A stretch of 64,000 nt of DNA from Tricholoma matsutake (GCA_026075535.2 AP026547.1:1612001-1676000); one strand, 5' to 3'; counted from the first letter of the stretch, positions 41,745 through 53,533 are shown. Made by a program: numbers and translations. The notes: a model not told the origin generated them from the sequence alone.

Positions 41745-42858
41745 AATGAAGATCAACACACACCCGACGACCCCACCACCGATGCCGATATCATCCAATG
41801 CCAGCAGACCATTTGAGCTGGTAACAACAGACTTCATTATGGACCTGCCCATAATAAACAGATTTGACTCAACCATGGTCATGGTAGACCATGGTCTTAT
41901 AAAGGGGGTAATTTTTATCCCTTGCGTGAAGACGATCGATGCACTTGGCAATGCAGACCTTTACCTGCACCATGTATACACAAGATTTGGACTCCCTGGA
42001 AGAATCATCTCAGACAGAGACCCTCGATTCGCATCCAAACTCTTCTGAGAACTTGGATGACTGCTTGGAATCAAGCTATCCATGAGCACTGCCTATCACC
42101 CCCAGACCGACAGAGAAATGGAGTGAGTAAACCAAGAGCTAGAGGTTTACCTCTGCATGTTCTGTTCAAACAAGCCAGAAGATTGGGAATGTTATCTCCC
42201 AACAGCAGAAATCGTGCATAACCAGAAGATGCACTCCGCAGTAAAACATTCACCATTTTACTTGATGATGGGATATCAACCGTGCACTATCCCCACCCCT
42301 TACGAAAAGACGAATGTGCCGGCTGCCAAACAGAGAATCCAAGAACTTCTCTCTGCGAGAAGGGAAGCTCTTGCCACACACAAACTGGCCAGACAGGCTA
42401 TGGCTGCCCGAACAAAAGGGCAACATGAACCATTCAAGGTTGGAGAGCAAGTATGGCTCGACTCCAAGAACCTGAAGATTGGCTACCCAATGAGAAAATT
42501 TGCACCAAAACAAGAAGGGCCCTTCATGATCGAGGATTCCCTGTCAAGAACAACATACTGACTGAGACTGCCGCCGAGATGGAAGATCCACCTGGTCTTC
42601 CATGTGGCTTTACTCATGCGATACCATGAGAACGACGCTCATGGGCAAAACTTCCTGACTCCACCACCCAACCTCGTGGAAGAAGAAAATGAATACAAGG
42701 TGGAAGCGATCATCGCATACAAGAAGCACAGCAAGACACACCGTTACCTTGTGAAATGGGTTGATTACCTGACATCTGAAAACACATGGGAACCCAAATC
42801 AAACTTGAAGAATGCCCCCGAGATCCTGACAGCATATAAGAAGAGGCACCAGCTCTGA
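41745..42858 (+). pseudogene. Integrase core and chromodomain of element B (3' of C insertion)
   Basis: Continues from 35561: [70 protein letters not shown], then the GPFMIED segment, KIHLVFHVALL and a chromodomain EYKVEAIIAYKKHSKTHRY with LVKWVDYLTSENTWEP. It ends at 42858. The five-base AATGA at 41745-41749 is the second copy of the C target duplication. Confidence 0.87.
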
Positions 42859-43721
42859 TGGAAACCCAAAACCCCCCCTTTCCCACTATGACACCCCCAA
42901 AAAGATGCCTGCTGAATGATGATTCACCCAAGAATCCTATGAAACCAATCGAATGCTGACGCCCTTCGCGTTCACCTCGCCCATGACCCACTGAAATACC
43001 ATCTTGCCAGGATGTGCTTCTACTATGCAAGCACAATCGAACAAATGGAACGAAATCTAGAAGAAGCAATGAACGATGCAGACACCCTGGGGATCAAACA
43101 GACGATCCAGGAAATGAGTGCACCACAGTCAGACAGACCGAGAATAGCTGAGGAGAGACCTCACACCCCCTTAGATTGACACAGACGACCACCGACCTCG
43201 CTCTCGCCATTCGGTGAGCAGAACAACAGAGACAAACAACAAGCTCCCTTTGGAGACTCCTTCCATTCTATGAAGAACCCGAAGATTGTGCCTAGGGCAC
43301 CCAAAATAATTGATCTGACCACCCCCAAAACTGTCCGCAAAGATGTTAAACTATTGATTGTCCACAAAGACATTAAACTACCAATTGTCTGCAAAGACAT
43401 TAAACTACCGACTGTCTGCAGAGACGTTAAACTACCAAACATCCACGAAGATGTAAAACTATGGTGATTGCCCTTGATACTGCACAGACCCTACAGACCC
43501 CTCCCCTTCTGACAACATCACCAACTCCTTGACACCACTGCTAGGGGCAGTATAGAATGAAAAGTACACGATCACGGTCCAAGCTCGGACATGAACGGTC
43601 CCTCCATCCCACACCCAGATGCCAACACCATGACATACCCACACCACAACTGATTTGACCCCAGAGGAGGAACAAAGATTTAGGTTGAAGTGTGGAACTT
43701 TCGACCATAATGAGGGGGTAA
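42859..43721 (+). pseudogene. Decayed 3' ORF region of element B
   Basis: Collinear with 39892-41073 of element C: NADALRVHLAHDPLKYHLAR and FYYASTIEQMERNLEEAMND are kept, then KIVPRAPKIIDLTTPK. Where C encodes zinc knuckles, B has a 27-bp tandem repeat (43333-43464), and the membrane segment of C is missing. The last 150 bp (43530-43721) again match C up to the purine tract. Confidence 0.65.
43333..43464 (+). repeat. 27-bp tandem repeat, five units
   Basis: Units of the form GTCTGCAAAGACATTAAACT plus ACCRATT run back to back, the last being partial. They keep frame and encode KDIKLPIVC-like repeats. Absent from element C at the same place. Confidence 0.85.
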
Positions 43722-44385
43722 TGTTACAATTTTCCTTGTAACTCATGGAACCCAACTGACCCGACATACCCGACGATCCCCTCCAGACAGGAGGCACTCC
43801 TGATTCATGCTTAGAGCATGCCCTTGACACCAGACACACACACGACACATGCTGACAACATGCATTCAATCCCCTTCCTGTGGAAGGCACCCTTGATGCA
43901 TGGTGACTCCATGCACCCAAACCCATTCCCACACATGCTGTGATATGACAGCCCTTTGACATGAGGTCCATGATGTCGGACTCTCATGATTGACATGCTG
44001 CACTGCAGCACTCTGTGACATCAGACCCCTCATGCAAGGCATGAGGCTTATTGTTTCTATTCTTACCTGATACACATCTACCTTTCCAATTGGACAATAA
44101 GGACCTCCCTCTTAGTATAAGTACTGCAACTTGTAGTAGGGATGTCCTTAGTTTAGATCTAGGCAATCTACAGCTTTAACTTGTGAACTCACAAACTTGT
44201 TTGAAACCACTAAGGAAGCCCCTTAGTGTGTGAACCCAGATGAATCTACCCAGAAGGCCTGCTAGAGTGCACTATCCATCTTACATCAGACAGTGTGAGT
44301 AAGACTAGTGCTGAATGACTTGTTGAGGAAGCACCTCATCAAATGACATCGACTAGATCGAGTGGTTGAGGCTTTGCCCTTAACA
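43722..44385 (+). repeat. 3' LTR of element B (664 bp)
   Basis: Follows TGAGGGGGTAA directly and ends CTTAACA at 44385 before CATTT. It is collinear with the 5' LTR apart from the missing palindromic modules. The promoter-like CCAATTGG and TATAAGTA are at about 44086-44125. Confidence 0.9.
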
Positions 44386-44990
44386 CATTTCATTGTCACC
44401 GCTACTGGAATATTTTTGTCACTCTATATTATTGCTCTTAAACTTGCCAGAATGCATACAACACCATTCTTTGTATACCTGTCGAATGGTTTTACTTTGG
44501 ACATCTTGTGGTCTTATGCGTAAACATGATTATGCCAATTGTGCTCATCTTGCATATTCACAACCGTCTTGCAACCATGGCTTTTGCATATATTCTTTAT
44601 GCATATCCAGCACATTGCATTATAATTTATGGCTTAGTGTTGGCTGGTTTCTTTATTATGTCAAGCATAACCCAGTCATGGTTGTCAATATCAATGTGGT
44701 ACAATATTGAATGAACAGTCTCAAACCGATTATTGCCATCTTCTTCCAGTTGTTCATCATTTCATAGTATATTGTTAAAATTGATATATGAGTCTGTACA
44801 TTCACTATTGCACTGGTATGGGTGTACATGAAACATTATACATAATACACCTTGTAGTTTTATTGGAGGTGGCAAGTTTCAGCTAACATTCCAGGTTCTT
44901 TGCTCATATGTGATTATGAGTTGCTCACATTGTTTGCCAGATAATAATTGTCTGTACTGCTTTGTATCACTAGTATCATATGAGAATTCA
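44386..44990. other. AT-rich right flank of element B, upstream of Helitron H1
   Basis: Starts with the second CATTT duplication. AT-rich with no clear coding. It precedes the ATG at 44991 that begins Helitron-type sequence and may contain the Helitron promoter or 5' end, which I could not locate. Confidence 0.4.
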
Positions 44991-47467
44991 ATGGAACTTG
45001 CAAAGAATGATAAATCTTTGATTGTATGTTGCATGCCATTAGCGGCAGTCATAAACCATCTTACTCTTGGTCAAGCAAAATTGATTGCAAAAATCCATGT
45101 ATTTATTGCACATCGTGCACCATTAGCAACAATTGCACAGGCTCTGGTTGGACACCAATGCCTTCAGCATTGTTATGACAATGTTTTTATTTTTAAGCCT
45201 GTTACATTAATAAAAGAACAAAAAAAAACTGGGAAAATGGTCTTCATAAAGTAAAACAAAAGGAACACACAAGAAAACAGTGATTGGCAATTAGAACACA
45301 TCAAAAGTATATAATGTCCAAGACAAAATGGTCTACTGAAAATAAAGTTACTTATACTAGCAGAAAACGTGGTAAATTTCCCCCTGCTCCACCAAACGAC
45401 AAGCTTATTCATAACATTATTACTGGGTTTTGTAAAGATACTCATCCATCGCAGCAAGTTGGTAGATAAACAATTTTGAAATGTTTCTATTATCACAGCA
45501 TTCAATGCATCAAAGGACAGAATAAACCAATTTGGATCTGAGCACTTTGCAAAGGAAACTGGTCAAACCTTGATTCATTTTTATTCTGCTGATCGATTTG
45601 GAGATGAAGAAAATCCTGCTACAGAGAAGTGAATGCACAAAAAGGGAACATTAAAAAATACTGAGATTAATCCTACACTGTGACTAATCCTACACTGTGA
45701 CATATAATGTGGAATTTGAGGCACTCTGCATCTGATCATGTGCCTGGTAAACTCTCATTATGTGTTGGAATGCCAATTATAATTCGCAATAATGAAGCTA
45801 CCAAGCTATGTATGACCAAAGGCCAAGAGTGTCATGTAGCTGGATGGCAAACTATAATAGGAGCACATGGACAGCTTATGCTTGATACTTTATTTGTAAA
45901 GCTTGATAAACCTGAAAGAACAATCAAGATTGAAGGTTTATCAGCAAACATAGTTCCATTGACAAGGATATCTAAAGCCATATTATGTGTTACTCTTAGC
46001 GATCATGCATTAAGAATTAGTCGCTCACAAGTTCCTATTTTACCAAATTTTGCAATGACACTATGCATCTCAAGGAAAAACCCATCTTATTAATGTTATT
46101 GACTTGAGTAGCTGTCGTGATCATTTATCATATTACACCTGTTTGTCGAGAGGGTCTACAGCTGAGGGCACTATTATTGTACAAGGATTTAGTGAACATA
46201 AAATAACATGTGGTGCATCTGGATATCTTTGGCAAGAGTTCCAAGAATTAGAACTTCTTGATAAAATAACAGAGTTGAGATATGATAATAAATTGCCTAA
46301 TCATGTCAATGGAAATTTGTGCAATGCTATTATTTGTCAGTTTCAGCTTTATAAGGGTACTGATTATATGCCTGATAAGTTCCACAGCAGCTTAAGTGGA
46401 CTTCATCAGATTCTATGGATTTACTTCCAATTGTAACTGATAGTCCATGGCAACTTATTCAAGAAAAGTCTAATGCTAAAGGCAATAAAGTTTATGAAAA
46501 GACATCTGTGAAAAGGAACAAGGATGATGCTACCTTGTTTGTTGTAGCCAAAGGTACTGTTCCAGTTTCAACAGTTCAAAAAACTGGAACAAAGTGCAAA
46601 GCTAGTAGTGAAGATACACCTGATTTACCTCGGAAAAAGAAAACTAAGCTATCATTTGTTCCAATGCAAGACTCACCTGTTGATATTGCATGGGATGGTG
46701 AAAATTACAGTTGTGCATATGATGCACTTTTTACCATTCTATGTGATATTTGAATTCAGAATCCTAGTAAATGGACAAAATGGTTCTGTTGGCTAAGTAA
46801 ACCATTGGAAAGACTGGCATACAACTACAGAGAAGTTCTTAAAGGACATAAAAGGCTTGAAGCTGCAAGGAATGATGTAAGAAAATTAATATATGAATTT
46901 GATCATAATTTGTTTTCATATGGTCAAATTGGTACTAATGTAATTGAACTTGCCAGAAAGCTGATGGTAGGTGATCAGTCACCATGTTATGCTAAACTGC
47001 AGTGCACATCATGTAATAAGCTTGACAGTATTGATCCACCTGAAAACTTTATGCATATAATGCAAAGCAGGCTAAAAAATATCAATGCATGGTTTCAAAA
47101 TTGGCAAGAACATCCGACAGATAAATGCCAGCAATGCAATACTCAACAGCACATTATTCAAAATTATGCAACTGCACCTTAGATCATGATGTTTAGTCTG
47201 AATGTTACTGGAATGCTTATTAGTAAGACAGTAAAGTTGAAAGGCTGTAACAATGAGGATATTATTCTTCCATTGAAAGGTGTCATATATTCTGGAAACT
47301 TTCATTTTACATGCTGAGTTGTATCTGATAAATATGTCTGGTTTCATGATGGCATGACAACTAAAAGCAAGTGTCAGAAAGAAGGTCATATAACAGACTT
47401 TTCTGATAAGCAACTGATGATGTATAAAGATACTCATGCAGTATTGGCTATTTATGTAAAAAAGTAA
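44991..47467 (+). pseudogene. Internally deleted Helitron (H1) keeping its C-terminal peptidase-like domain
   Basis: The N-terminus (MELAKNDKSLIVCCMPLAAV, LTLGQAKLIAKIHVF, HRAPLATIAQALVGHQCLQH) and PPAPPNDKLIHNIITGFCKD match the start of mushroom Helitron proteins. The reading then jumps to the helicase C-terminus: AFNASKDRINQFGSEHF, LSLCVGMPIIIRNNEATKLC, KGQECHVAGW and LPNFAMTLCISRKNP. The Rep domain and helicase motifs I-IV are missing. The final part (46650-47467) has NYSCAYDALF (Cys codon 46712-46714), two CxxC pairs (LQCTSC, KCQQC), GVIYSGNFHFTC (His 47303-47305) and WFHDGMTT. Several stops are present. Confidence 0.78.
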
Positions 47468-47505
47468 ACAACTAGCATAGCCAAAATGAAAGTAAATGCA
47501 GTTTG

Positions 47506-47800
47506 TAGTTTGCAGTTTGTAGTTTGTAACTCGTCAGAGCTCTTAAAGGAATACCTTGTAATTGTCTTGAGACTCATTAGAAATCAAGCAAATCAGTCAA
47601 GAATTGAGTGAGATATCACCAATCCTGAGTTCCACCGCCTTCCACCACCAGGTTTTAGGTGGTGGAACTCAGTATTGGTGATATCTCACTCAATTCTTGA
47701 CCGATTTGCTTGATTTTTTAATGAGTCTCAAGGCAATTACAAGGTATTCCTTTAAGAGCTCTGACTAGTTACAACCAGTTCATACATTGGTCTTATCAGT
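47506..47800. repeat. Foldback repeat F1
   Basis: Two arms of about 125 bp are inverted copies: GTCAGAGCTCTTAAAGGAAT at 47535 on is mirrored by ATTCCTTTAAGAGCTCTGAC ending at about 47765. Centre: GGTGGAA...CCACC with TTTTAGG. Inside each arm are GAGACTCATTA..AATCAAGCAAAT and GAATTGAGTGAGATATCACC. The flanks carry AACCAGTT/AACTGGTT palindromes. RNA from it would make a nearly perfect hairpin. Confidence 0.8.
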
Positions 47801-48200
47801 TTTTACTAGAACCAGTTACGACTGGTTACAACCAGTTTTTTTGTAGTTTTTTGTGGTTCTGGTCCAGTTCTTCAGCCATTTCCTTTTATGGATAATTGGT
47901 CCCGGTTCCAGTCCTGCCCTAAGATGCATCAGAACTGGGACCGGACTGGAGATATCACTAAAAACAGGTTTTGCTGTCAGAAACTTGAAACTGGATAGTG
48001 AAACCTGTTTTTGTTGATATCTCACTTAATTCTTCCCTGATTTCCATAATTTTTTGATAAGTTTCAAGGTAATTGGTATAGGTAGGTCTTCCAAATATGG
48101 TCTGGACCACTCATGACTGATTAGTAACCAGCTTTACCAGTCTTTATTGAAACCAGTTACAACAGGTTACAACCATTTTTTGTGTACAAGTCAAGTCAAG
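47801..48200. repeat. Second, more diverged foldback repeat F2
   Basis: Contains the same building blocks as F1: GAGATATCACTAAAAACAGG with its mirror CCTGTTTTTGTTGATATCTC, a SAATTCTTGxCYGATTTxC segment, AAGTTTCAAGGTAATTGG, and AACCAGTTAC/GTAACCAG palindromes near both ends. Arms are shorter and less perfect than in F1. Confidence 0.6.
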
Positions 48201-48229
48201 TAAAAAAATTAAATAAAAAAACATAAGGA

Positions 48230-49981
48230 CTCATACCTGCCAGTCCTGGCCCTCTGCCCCAAGTGGGATTCTTGAACCAGGGGGAGTGGAACTCAACATC
48301 TGCAAAGAGGATTGGTTTAGTAAAGCAATGGAGATGGCAATGGTAGTAAGTGAAGATGAACCTACATTGACTGAGGTGTTAAACGGTGACAAATGCTTAG
48401 AGTGGTCTGATGTGGTTGATGCAGAACTTTTCCAAATGGAGAAAGTCAACACATGGATATCCATCGTTCCACTGCCTGATGCAAATATCATTCCATCCCA
48501 TTATGTATTTTGCTGTAAACGTGATGCGGCTGGCAACATAGCCTGTTACAAAGCTTGACTTGTTGTCAAAGGGTTTAGGCAGAAATTTGGGGTTGATTAC
48601 ATCGAAACTTTCACACCCATGGTATGAGCATCAACTCTTTGGATCCTCCTCTCATATGCAGCCCAGAAAAACGCCGCTGTCCATCAATGTGAAAAACACG
48701 TACCTTAATTCCTGTTTGCAAGATGGTGTCAAACTTTATTTGGAGCTTCCCCCAAAGTACAAAAAATTTTGTCAACTACCCCCAGAGCTCAAGGACAAGA
48801 CAAACATGGTCTGTAAATGGCTTGTTGCAGTATACAGATCAAAGCAGGGAGCTCACAACTGATATGCCGAGGTAAAAAGTTTCTTCCTCAATCTTGGGTA
48901 CTTGGTATCCACTGCAGATGAAGCCATGTTCTATTTATATCATGGTGACAAATTCATTATTGTTGCCACCACTACTGATGATTTCACTGTCATTGTGGAT
49001 TCCAGAGCGCCAACAATCTCATCCAAAAGCAGCTTACCACGTGCTTCGAGATTTCAGACCTCAGTCCCATCAATTGACTTCTTGGAGTCAGCATCATGTG
49101 CAACCTTGAAGACAAAACTAGTTCATTGAGTCAACAGGCATATGTCAAACAGATCGTCTCACAATTCAGTCTTCAAAATGCCCGGACTACCATCACCTGG
49201 AATCAACCTCAGCTTTGATTCTCCTGCTGTATCACTGACACTTCTCATGCCCACTGAAAAGACCAAATATAGAGAAATGATTGGTTCCTTAATGTACGTC
49301 ACTGTTATGATGCGCCCGGACATTGCATTTGCTGTATCCACCCTATCCCAATACCTTGACATGCCTAGAATGTCACATCTCATCGCCATAACTCATGTAT
49401 TCCACTATCTCTCAGGCACTAAGGGTCTCAAGCTTGTCCTGGGAGGTAACTATTCTGATATTACAGGATATTCTGATGCAGATTGGGCTTACCAAATGCA
49501 TCATCACTCTATCTCCGGGTTCCCTTACTTCATTGGAGCTGGTGTTGTAAATTGGAGCAGCAAGAAGCAACCAATCATTACCTTGTCAAGCACCAAGGCC
49601 AAATATGTTGCATTAACTCACACATCAAAGGATATTTTATGGATTCACAAATTACTCACTGAATTATATTATATCTTTAGTTTTACATTACCTACCACAC
49701 TTTTCTGTGACAATCAAGGTGTGATCCGACTTTCCAAGTATGCCACCTTCCACGGATGCACCAAACACATTGACATTCACTTCCATTTCATCTGCCAAAC
49801 TATTACCTCAGGTCACATCATGATGCAATACTGTCCCATGGATGACATGATTGCCGACCTCTTCACCAAGTCACTTGGTCGTGTCAAGTACAAGAAATTT
49901 CCTGTACCTGACATCCAAGGTCCATGTCCAAAAGTTTTTGTGTGGGTGCCAGCATCTATCTTGGATCAAATGCTTCCTTGA
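48230..49981 (+). pseudogene. Ty1/copia pol fragment, RT to RNase H (copia 2)
   Basis: RT begins EWSDVVDAELFQMEKVNTW, HYVFCCKRDAAGNIACYKA, TGA (Arg expected), LVVKGFRQKFGVDYIETFTP. A region with frameshifts follows, with the YLYHGDKFI/ADDF area lacking the YVDD motif. The 279-codon frame 49142-49981 carries YREMIGSLMYVTVMMRPDIAF, HYLSGTKGLKLVL, GYSDADWAYQ, WSSKKQPIITLSSTKAKYVAL, CDNQGVIRLSKYATFHGCTK and ADLFTKSLG. This is a standard copia RNase H end, unlike copia 1 in detail. No upstream gag or integrase is present. Confidence 0.82.
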
Positions 49982-50353
49982 TTAGTCGAGCAGTATGAGT
50001 TATCAAAGAAGTGGACACAAGTGAGTGTGCTGTTCATCCAATAGTATGCTGACAAACTTTTCAGCAGTAGTTATAGTGTCATTGGTGACTAGACAATGGA
50101 CTGTTAATGGATGTTTATCTGCTCTGTGGACTGCTGACATTCTGAACTCACAGTTACTGTATGGATGTTTAAGACTACAGTTTATAGTTACTGTATGGAC
50201 TTCTGACATTATGGACTCACTTCTGAGACTTTCTCAATATACACATGTTAAGACTCAGACCATTTTTGAATGATTTTATATTTGTGATCGAAACATTGGG
50301 ACAACTACCACGTCACTAGGTTCTGGCTCATCTTCTATTCTTCAAACCTGACT
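49982..50353. other. Probable copia 2 3' region, LTR not resolved
   Basis: Between the copia stop and the Crypton start. Direct repeats of TTACTGTATGGA and CTGACATT.TGGACTCAC occur at 50155-50220. This may be a partial 3' LTR, but a matching 5' LTR is absent. Confidence 0.4.
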
Positions 50354-52405
50354 ATGCCTCCCAAGCATACAAACCCAACTCGGTAGTCTTCAAGGAAACC
50401 CAAAGCCATCAAGAAGGCTGTTAGTTTGCCAAACTTGAATGACATCAAACATGCGAGCCTCAAGGAATATGGGAACTCAAAGAACACCAAGAAGGCATAC
50501 CAGGGTCACCTCCATAGGGGAATGAAGTTTCTAGATGAGATAGTGGTACAGAGAAAGCAAAGCAACACAGACAATGATGGGATTGATACAGAACTGCTCA
50601 CAAAAGCCTTTCACAATCCCCCAAACCAGTATTCTGCAATGGCGCTCAAGCTCTTTATAACCCAGAAATGCTTCAATGAAGGCCTTGGTCTTGGTACATA
50701 TGATGGGATACATGCTGTCTTTGCGCAATTCTGGGATGAGATGTGCGTATTATTCAAAGTTTCCATATTCGAACATCACACCTAATTAATTGATTAATTA
50801 AACGATGTGCAGGGATGGCCAAAAGTATGCTGGAGAATACTCGTATGATCAGCAAACAGATAAGGTGTTGGGATGTCCTGTGGTTGCTCATGTGGTTAAT
50901 ATAAGGGCAACCTAAGCCTCTAGCAAAGGGAAATCTGAAGTTAAAATTATACTACATAATACAGGCATTGGGGACACACCTAGCAAAGGGAAATCCGAAG
51001 AGAAAACTCTAAGGATCCCCTTGCTGATGCCCAGTATATGTGAAGACGACAAAAATCAAATATAACCTAAAAATAGAAAAAGGCGGAGATAGGTGGATCA
51101 AGGCCGCCAAATGACATCATACCAAGGGGTATGTGTTGGAAGGGGTACTCCGCCTCTAAATATAAAAGTGTCAACATGTACAAACATGATAGCAAGGGAA
51201 AATTAGTAATAAAATCCGGAAAAATCATAGAAAATGAAGAATAGAAGGAAATGAGGTGGGGAAAAATATAGGACGAACATAAAAAATAGGAAAAACACAC
51301 AGGGCACCCCCCTAGTCCCCTTACAGTTAAAGCAATTCACGATGCTGTCAAAACTTGGTCAGGTGTGAAGGGAGCAGCTGCGACTCGACAGCATGCTGAG
51401 GCAATGACAATCTAGGAGCTCCGAAAGATGATGGAGTGGTCTGAGGAAGAGTGTCTGAATGATATGGTAACTTCTGAGAATGCTGCAACAGTAAGTGATG
51501 TTGAGGAGTTACTGTTGCTTATGAAACATGCAATGATGCAGGCATTCAGCAGTTCTGCCTTCATGCCATGGACCAGGTGTGCCACATGTCTTTATTAAGC
51601 TATGTTTTGACTAATCATGATCTGGATCACATACCAAGGTGTGTTGAATTGTGTGAGCTATGGGTCCATGATATCAAAATGAACTGTGTCGGCCCAGCCC
51701 CCTATTATGTTCCACACTTCAAGGTGCATCTTGATGGTCGCAAGGGTTGGCAGAGTAAGGCAGGGTATGACAGGCCTTGGGAAAGTGGGTTTTGCTTTTG
51801 AATTACTGTTCCAAAGCCTATGATGGACTAATCACTGTTCTCGGCAACAGGTAACATCTATGATATCTATGAACAGGACATCCCAGAAATGGATATGAGT
51901 TCTCACCTCATGTGATGGATCAACTTCCTTACTGTGCGAGTAGGTCATACTCTCAAGCAGGAAGACTATGTCTTCCCACACTTTGCATCTAATGGCATCA
52001 TCCATCCTGACCAAGCGATGTCATATGACACCATTCTAAACTATCTCATCGAGTTCATAATGGGTGCTGGGATCAACAAACAATACACAATGCACAGCTA
52101 TCAGTGTGGAGGCACGCAATACCAGTTTATATGCACCTCTAGGAAAGTGCTGGTCCTTAAGCATGATATGATGGTGGGGGGGGTGGGCTATTGGAGAGCA
52201 TGTGGGTGTTCTATGAATTTTTGTTCCAGAGATTAATACACCATTTGGACAGGTGGACATGCTGATGAAATACCTGATCGACTCACTGCAAAGCCATGAG
52301 AGTGGCCATGGCAACACGCTGCACCCCATTTGTGCTGAGCCAGATAAATGTTTCATGGGCGATCATATTGCAATGCAAACTGTTATGGCTAGTGCTTTAA
52401 AGTCT
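50354..52405 (+). pseudogene. Crypton-like tyrosine recombinase, catalytic part
   Basis: From ATG 50354 (MPPKHTNPTR): a SAM-like N-terminal core-binding part (GNSKNTKKAYQGHLHRGMKF, FHNPPNQYSAMALKLFITQK), an intron 50743-50812 joining DEM to DGQKYAGEYSYDQQTDKVLG, then AVKAIHDAVKTWSGVKGAAAT and, in successive frames, YEQDIPEMDMSSH, YVFPHFASNGIIHPDQAMSY and HSYQCGGTQYQF. The last matches the HxxR box (H-C-F-R-R-G-G in relatives as I recall them), with both Arg lost. It continues FGQVDMLMKYLIDSLQSHES and DKCFMGDHIAMQTVMASALK to the F3 insertion. TGA/TAG stops and a 386-bp insertion at 50946-51331 break it further. Confidence 0.72.
50946..51331. mobile_element. 386-bp insertion in the Crypton gene with 7-bp target duplication
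   Basis: AGTTAAA at 50939-50945 recurs at 51325-51331. Removing the insert joins KGKSEVK to AIHDAVKTW in frame. The insert has no coding potential. It carries a second copy of CTAGCAAAGGGAAATCYGAAG (host copy 50920-50940, insert copy about 50981-51001), so its history is more than one simple step. No terminal inverted repeats seen. Confidence 0.45.
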
Positions 52406-53533
52406 GGTTCAGTCCAGTTTTTTGGCTAGATTTTGGAAAACCGTGACCATGACCAGTCTACCATAAAAGGGAATAGCCAAATAACCAAACTGTAACCAAA
52501 CTGAAACCGAAAAAAACCAATAAAAATTGGTCATAACCAGTCATAACTGGTTCTCAAAAACACCGGTGCACATACCACTCATAATCGGTTATGATCGGTT
52601 TAAAGCACCATTGGGGACCATTCTACTATCAATTGTCTTGGAACTCATCAAAAAATCAAGCAAATCGGTCAATATTTGACTGAGATATCATCAAAACCGA
52701 GTTCTACTGCCTAAAACCTGGGATGAAACTCAGTTTTGATGATATCTCAGTCAATTCTTGACCAATTAGCTTGATTTTTTGCTGAGTTTCAAGGTAATGA
52801 GAAGGAAGTACCTGTGGAAGTTTTGGTTCGGTGATAAACCAGCAATACTATCAAGGGTCACCATCTTGGCCACCCTGAGTACTTGGCCAATTCCATATTT
52901 AGAGTCTGTACAGCAAGGAATCCATAATAATGTGGATCTAAATATGAGAAGAACCTCATGGAAAACCATGTACCAGAACAAATCCACCAGTGATGGTGTG
53001 TTACTGAGATATGGTGATGGCAGTGTGGCATTCCAGCCTCCTTGGCATGTTTGTCAATCTTGCCCAATATGGAAAAACCTCCCACCCCACTGTAGCCTCG
53101 TGTTGAAAAACTTGCCACTGTTATGGCTCCCCTCAATCCTTTGCCCATTATCTTTATCTTTTGGGTCTCACCCTGTATAATGAAGTCAATGTGTATTCTG
53201 TAGGCCATGACTGGCCAACATGGCAGGTTTGCTCAATTTCACAGCCACTCTCAAATAATACTCACAGGAAGCAAAGCACTCCAGGTAAAACCATGGTGAC
53301 CATGTCAACTTCTTCCCAGCATCACAGACAACATGCAAGCCAAGTTTGAAGACTTGAAAGTAGCTACTTTACTCTCAATTCTGTCTGATACCCTTAGGTG
53401 GCCAAGAACCCAACCTCTGATAGTAACCAGTTGTTTGTGACTGGTTTTTTGCAGTTTGGAATTTCAAAAAATGGAAAACTGAAACTGATGGTCCGGTCCA
53501 GTTTGCAGTTATTTTGTGGTTCAATGGACTGGA
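52406..53533. mobile_element. Foldback element F3 inserted in the Crypton gene
   Basis: Imperfect direct repeats CTTTAAAGTCT (52395-52405) and CCTTAAAGCCC (53534-53544) flank it, differing only by C/T. The ends share GGTTCAGTCCAGTT / GGTCCAGTCCATTG in inverted order. The inner inverted repeat at 52640-52800 (GAACTCATC..AAATCAAGCAAATCGGTCAA with its mirror) is the same as in F1. AACCAGTCATAACTGGTT palindromes mark both sub-ends. 52810-53390 is non-repetitive with no recognised gene. Removing the element joins MASALK to LVMAEEFQEMK of the recombinase. Confidence 0.65.

Larger units (their letters stand above)
30322..44385 (+). mobile_element. Ty3/gypsy chromovirus element B (host of element C)
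   Basis: LTRs at 30322-31089 and 43722-44385 (both TGTTACAATT...CTTAACA) are flanked by the perfect 5-bp duplication CATTT (30317-30321 and 44386-44390). Removing element C and one AATGA joins KGCTKCQQM to [10 protein letters not shown] inside integrase, giving a normal gypsy Pol. The coding order is Gag, protease, charged linker, RT, RNase H, integrase, chromodomain and a degenerate 3' ORF region. Many Arg codons have become TGA, so it is an old copy. The polypurine tract AATGAGGGGGTAA abuts the 3' LTR. Confidence 0.93.

Noticed and set aside
47535..47765. Foldback arm as a transcription terminator of Helitron H1
   Set aside because: The same repeat occurs at 52.6 kb inside another gene, so it is a mobile repeat rather than a terminator.
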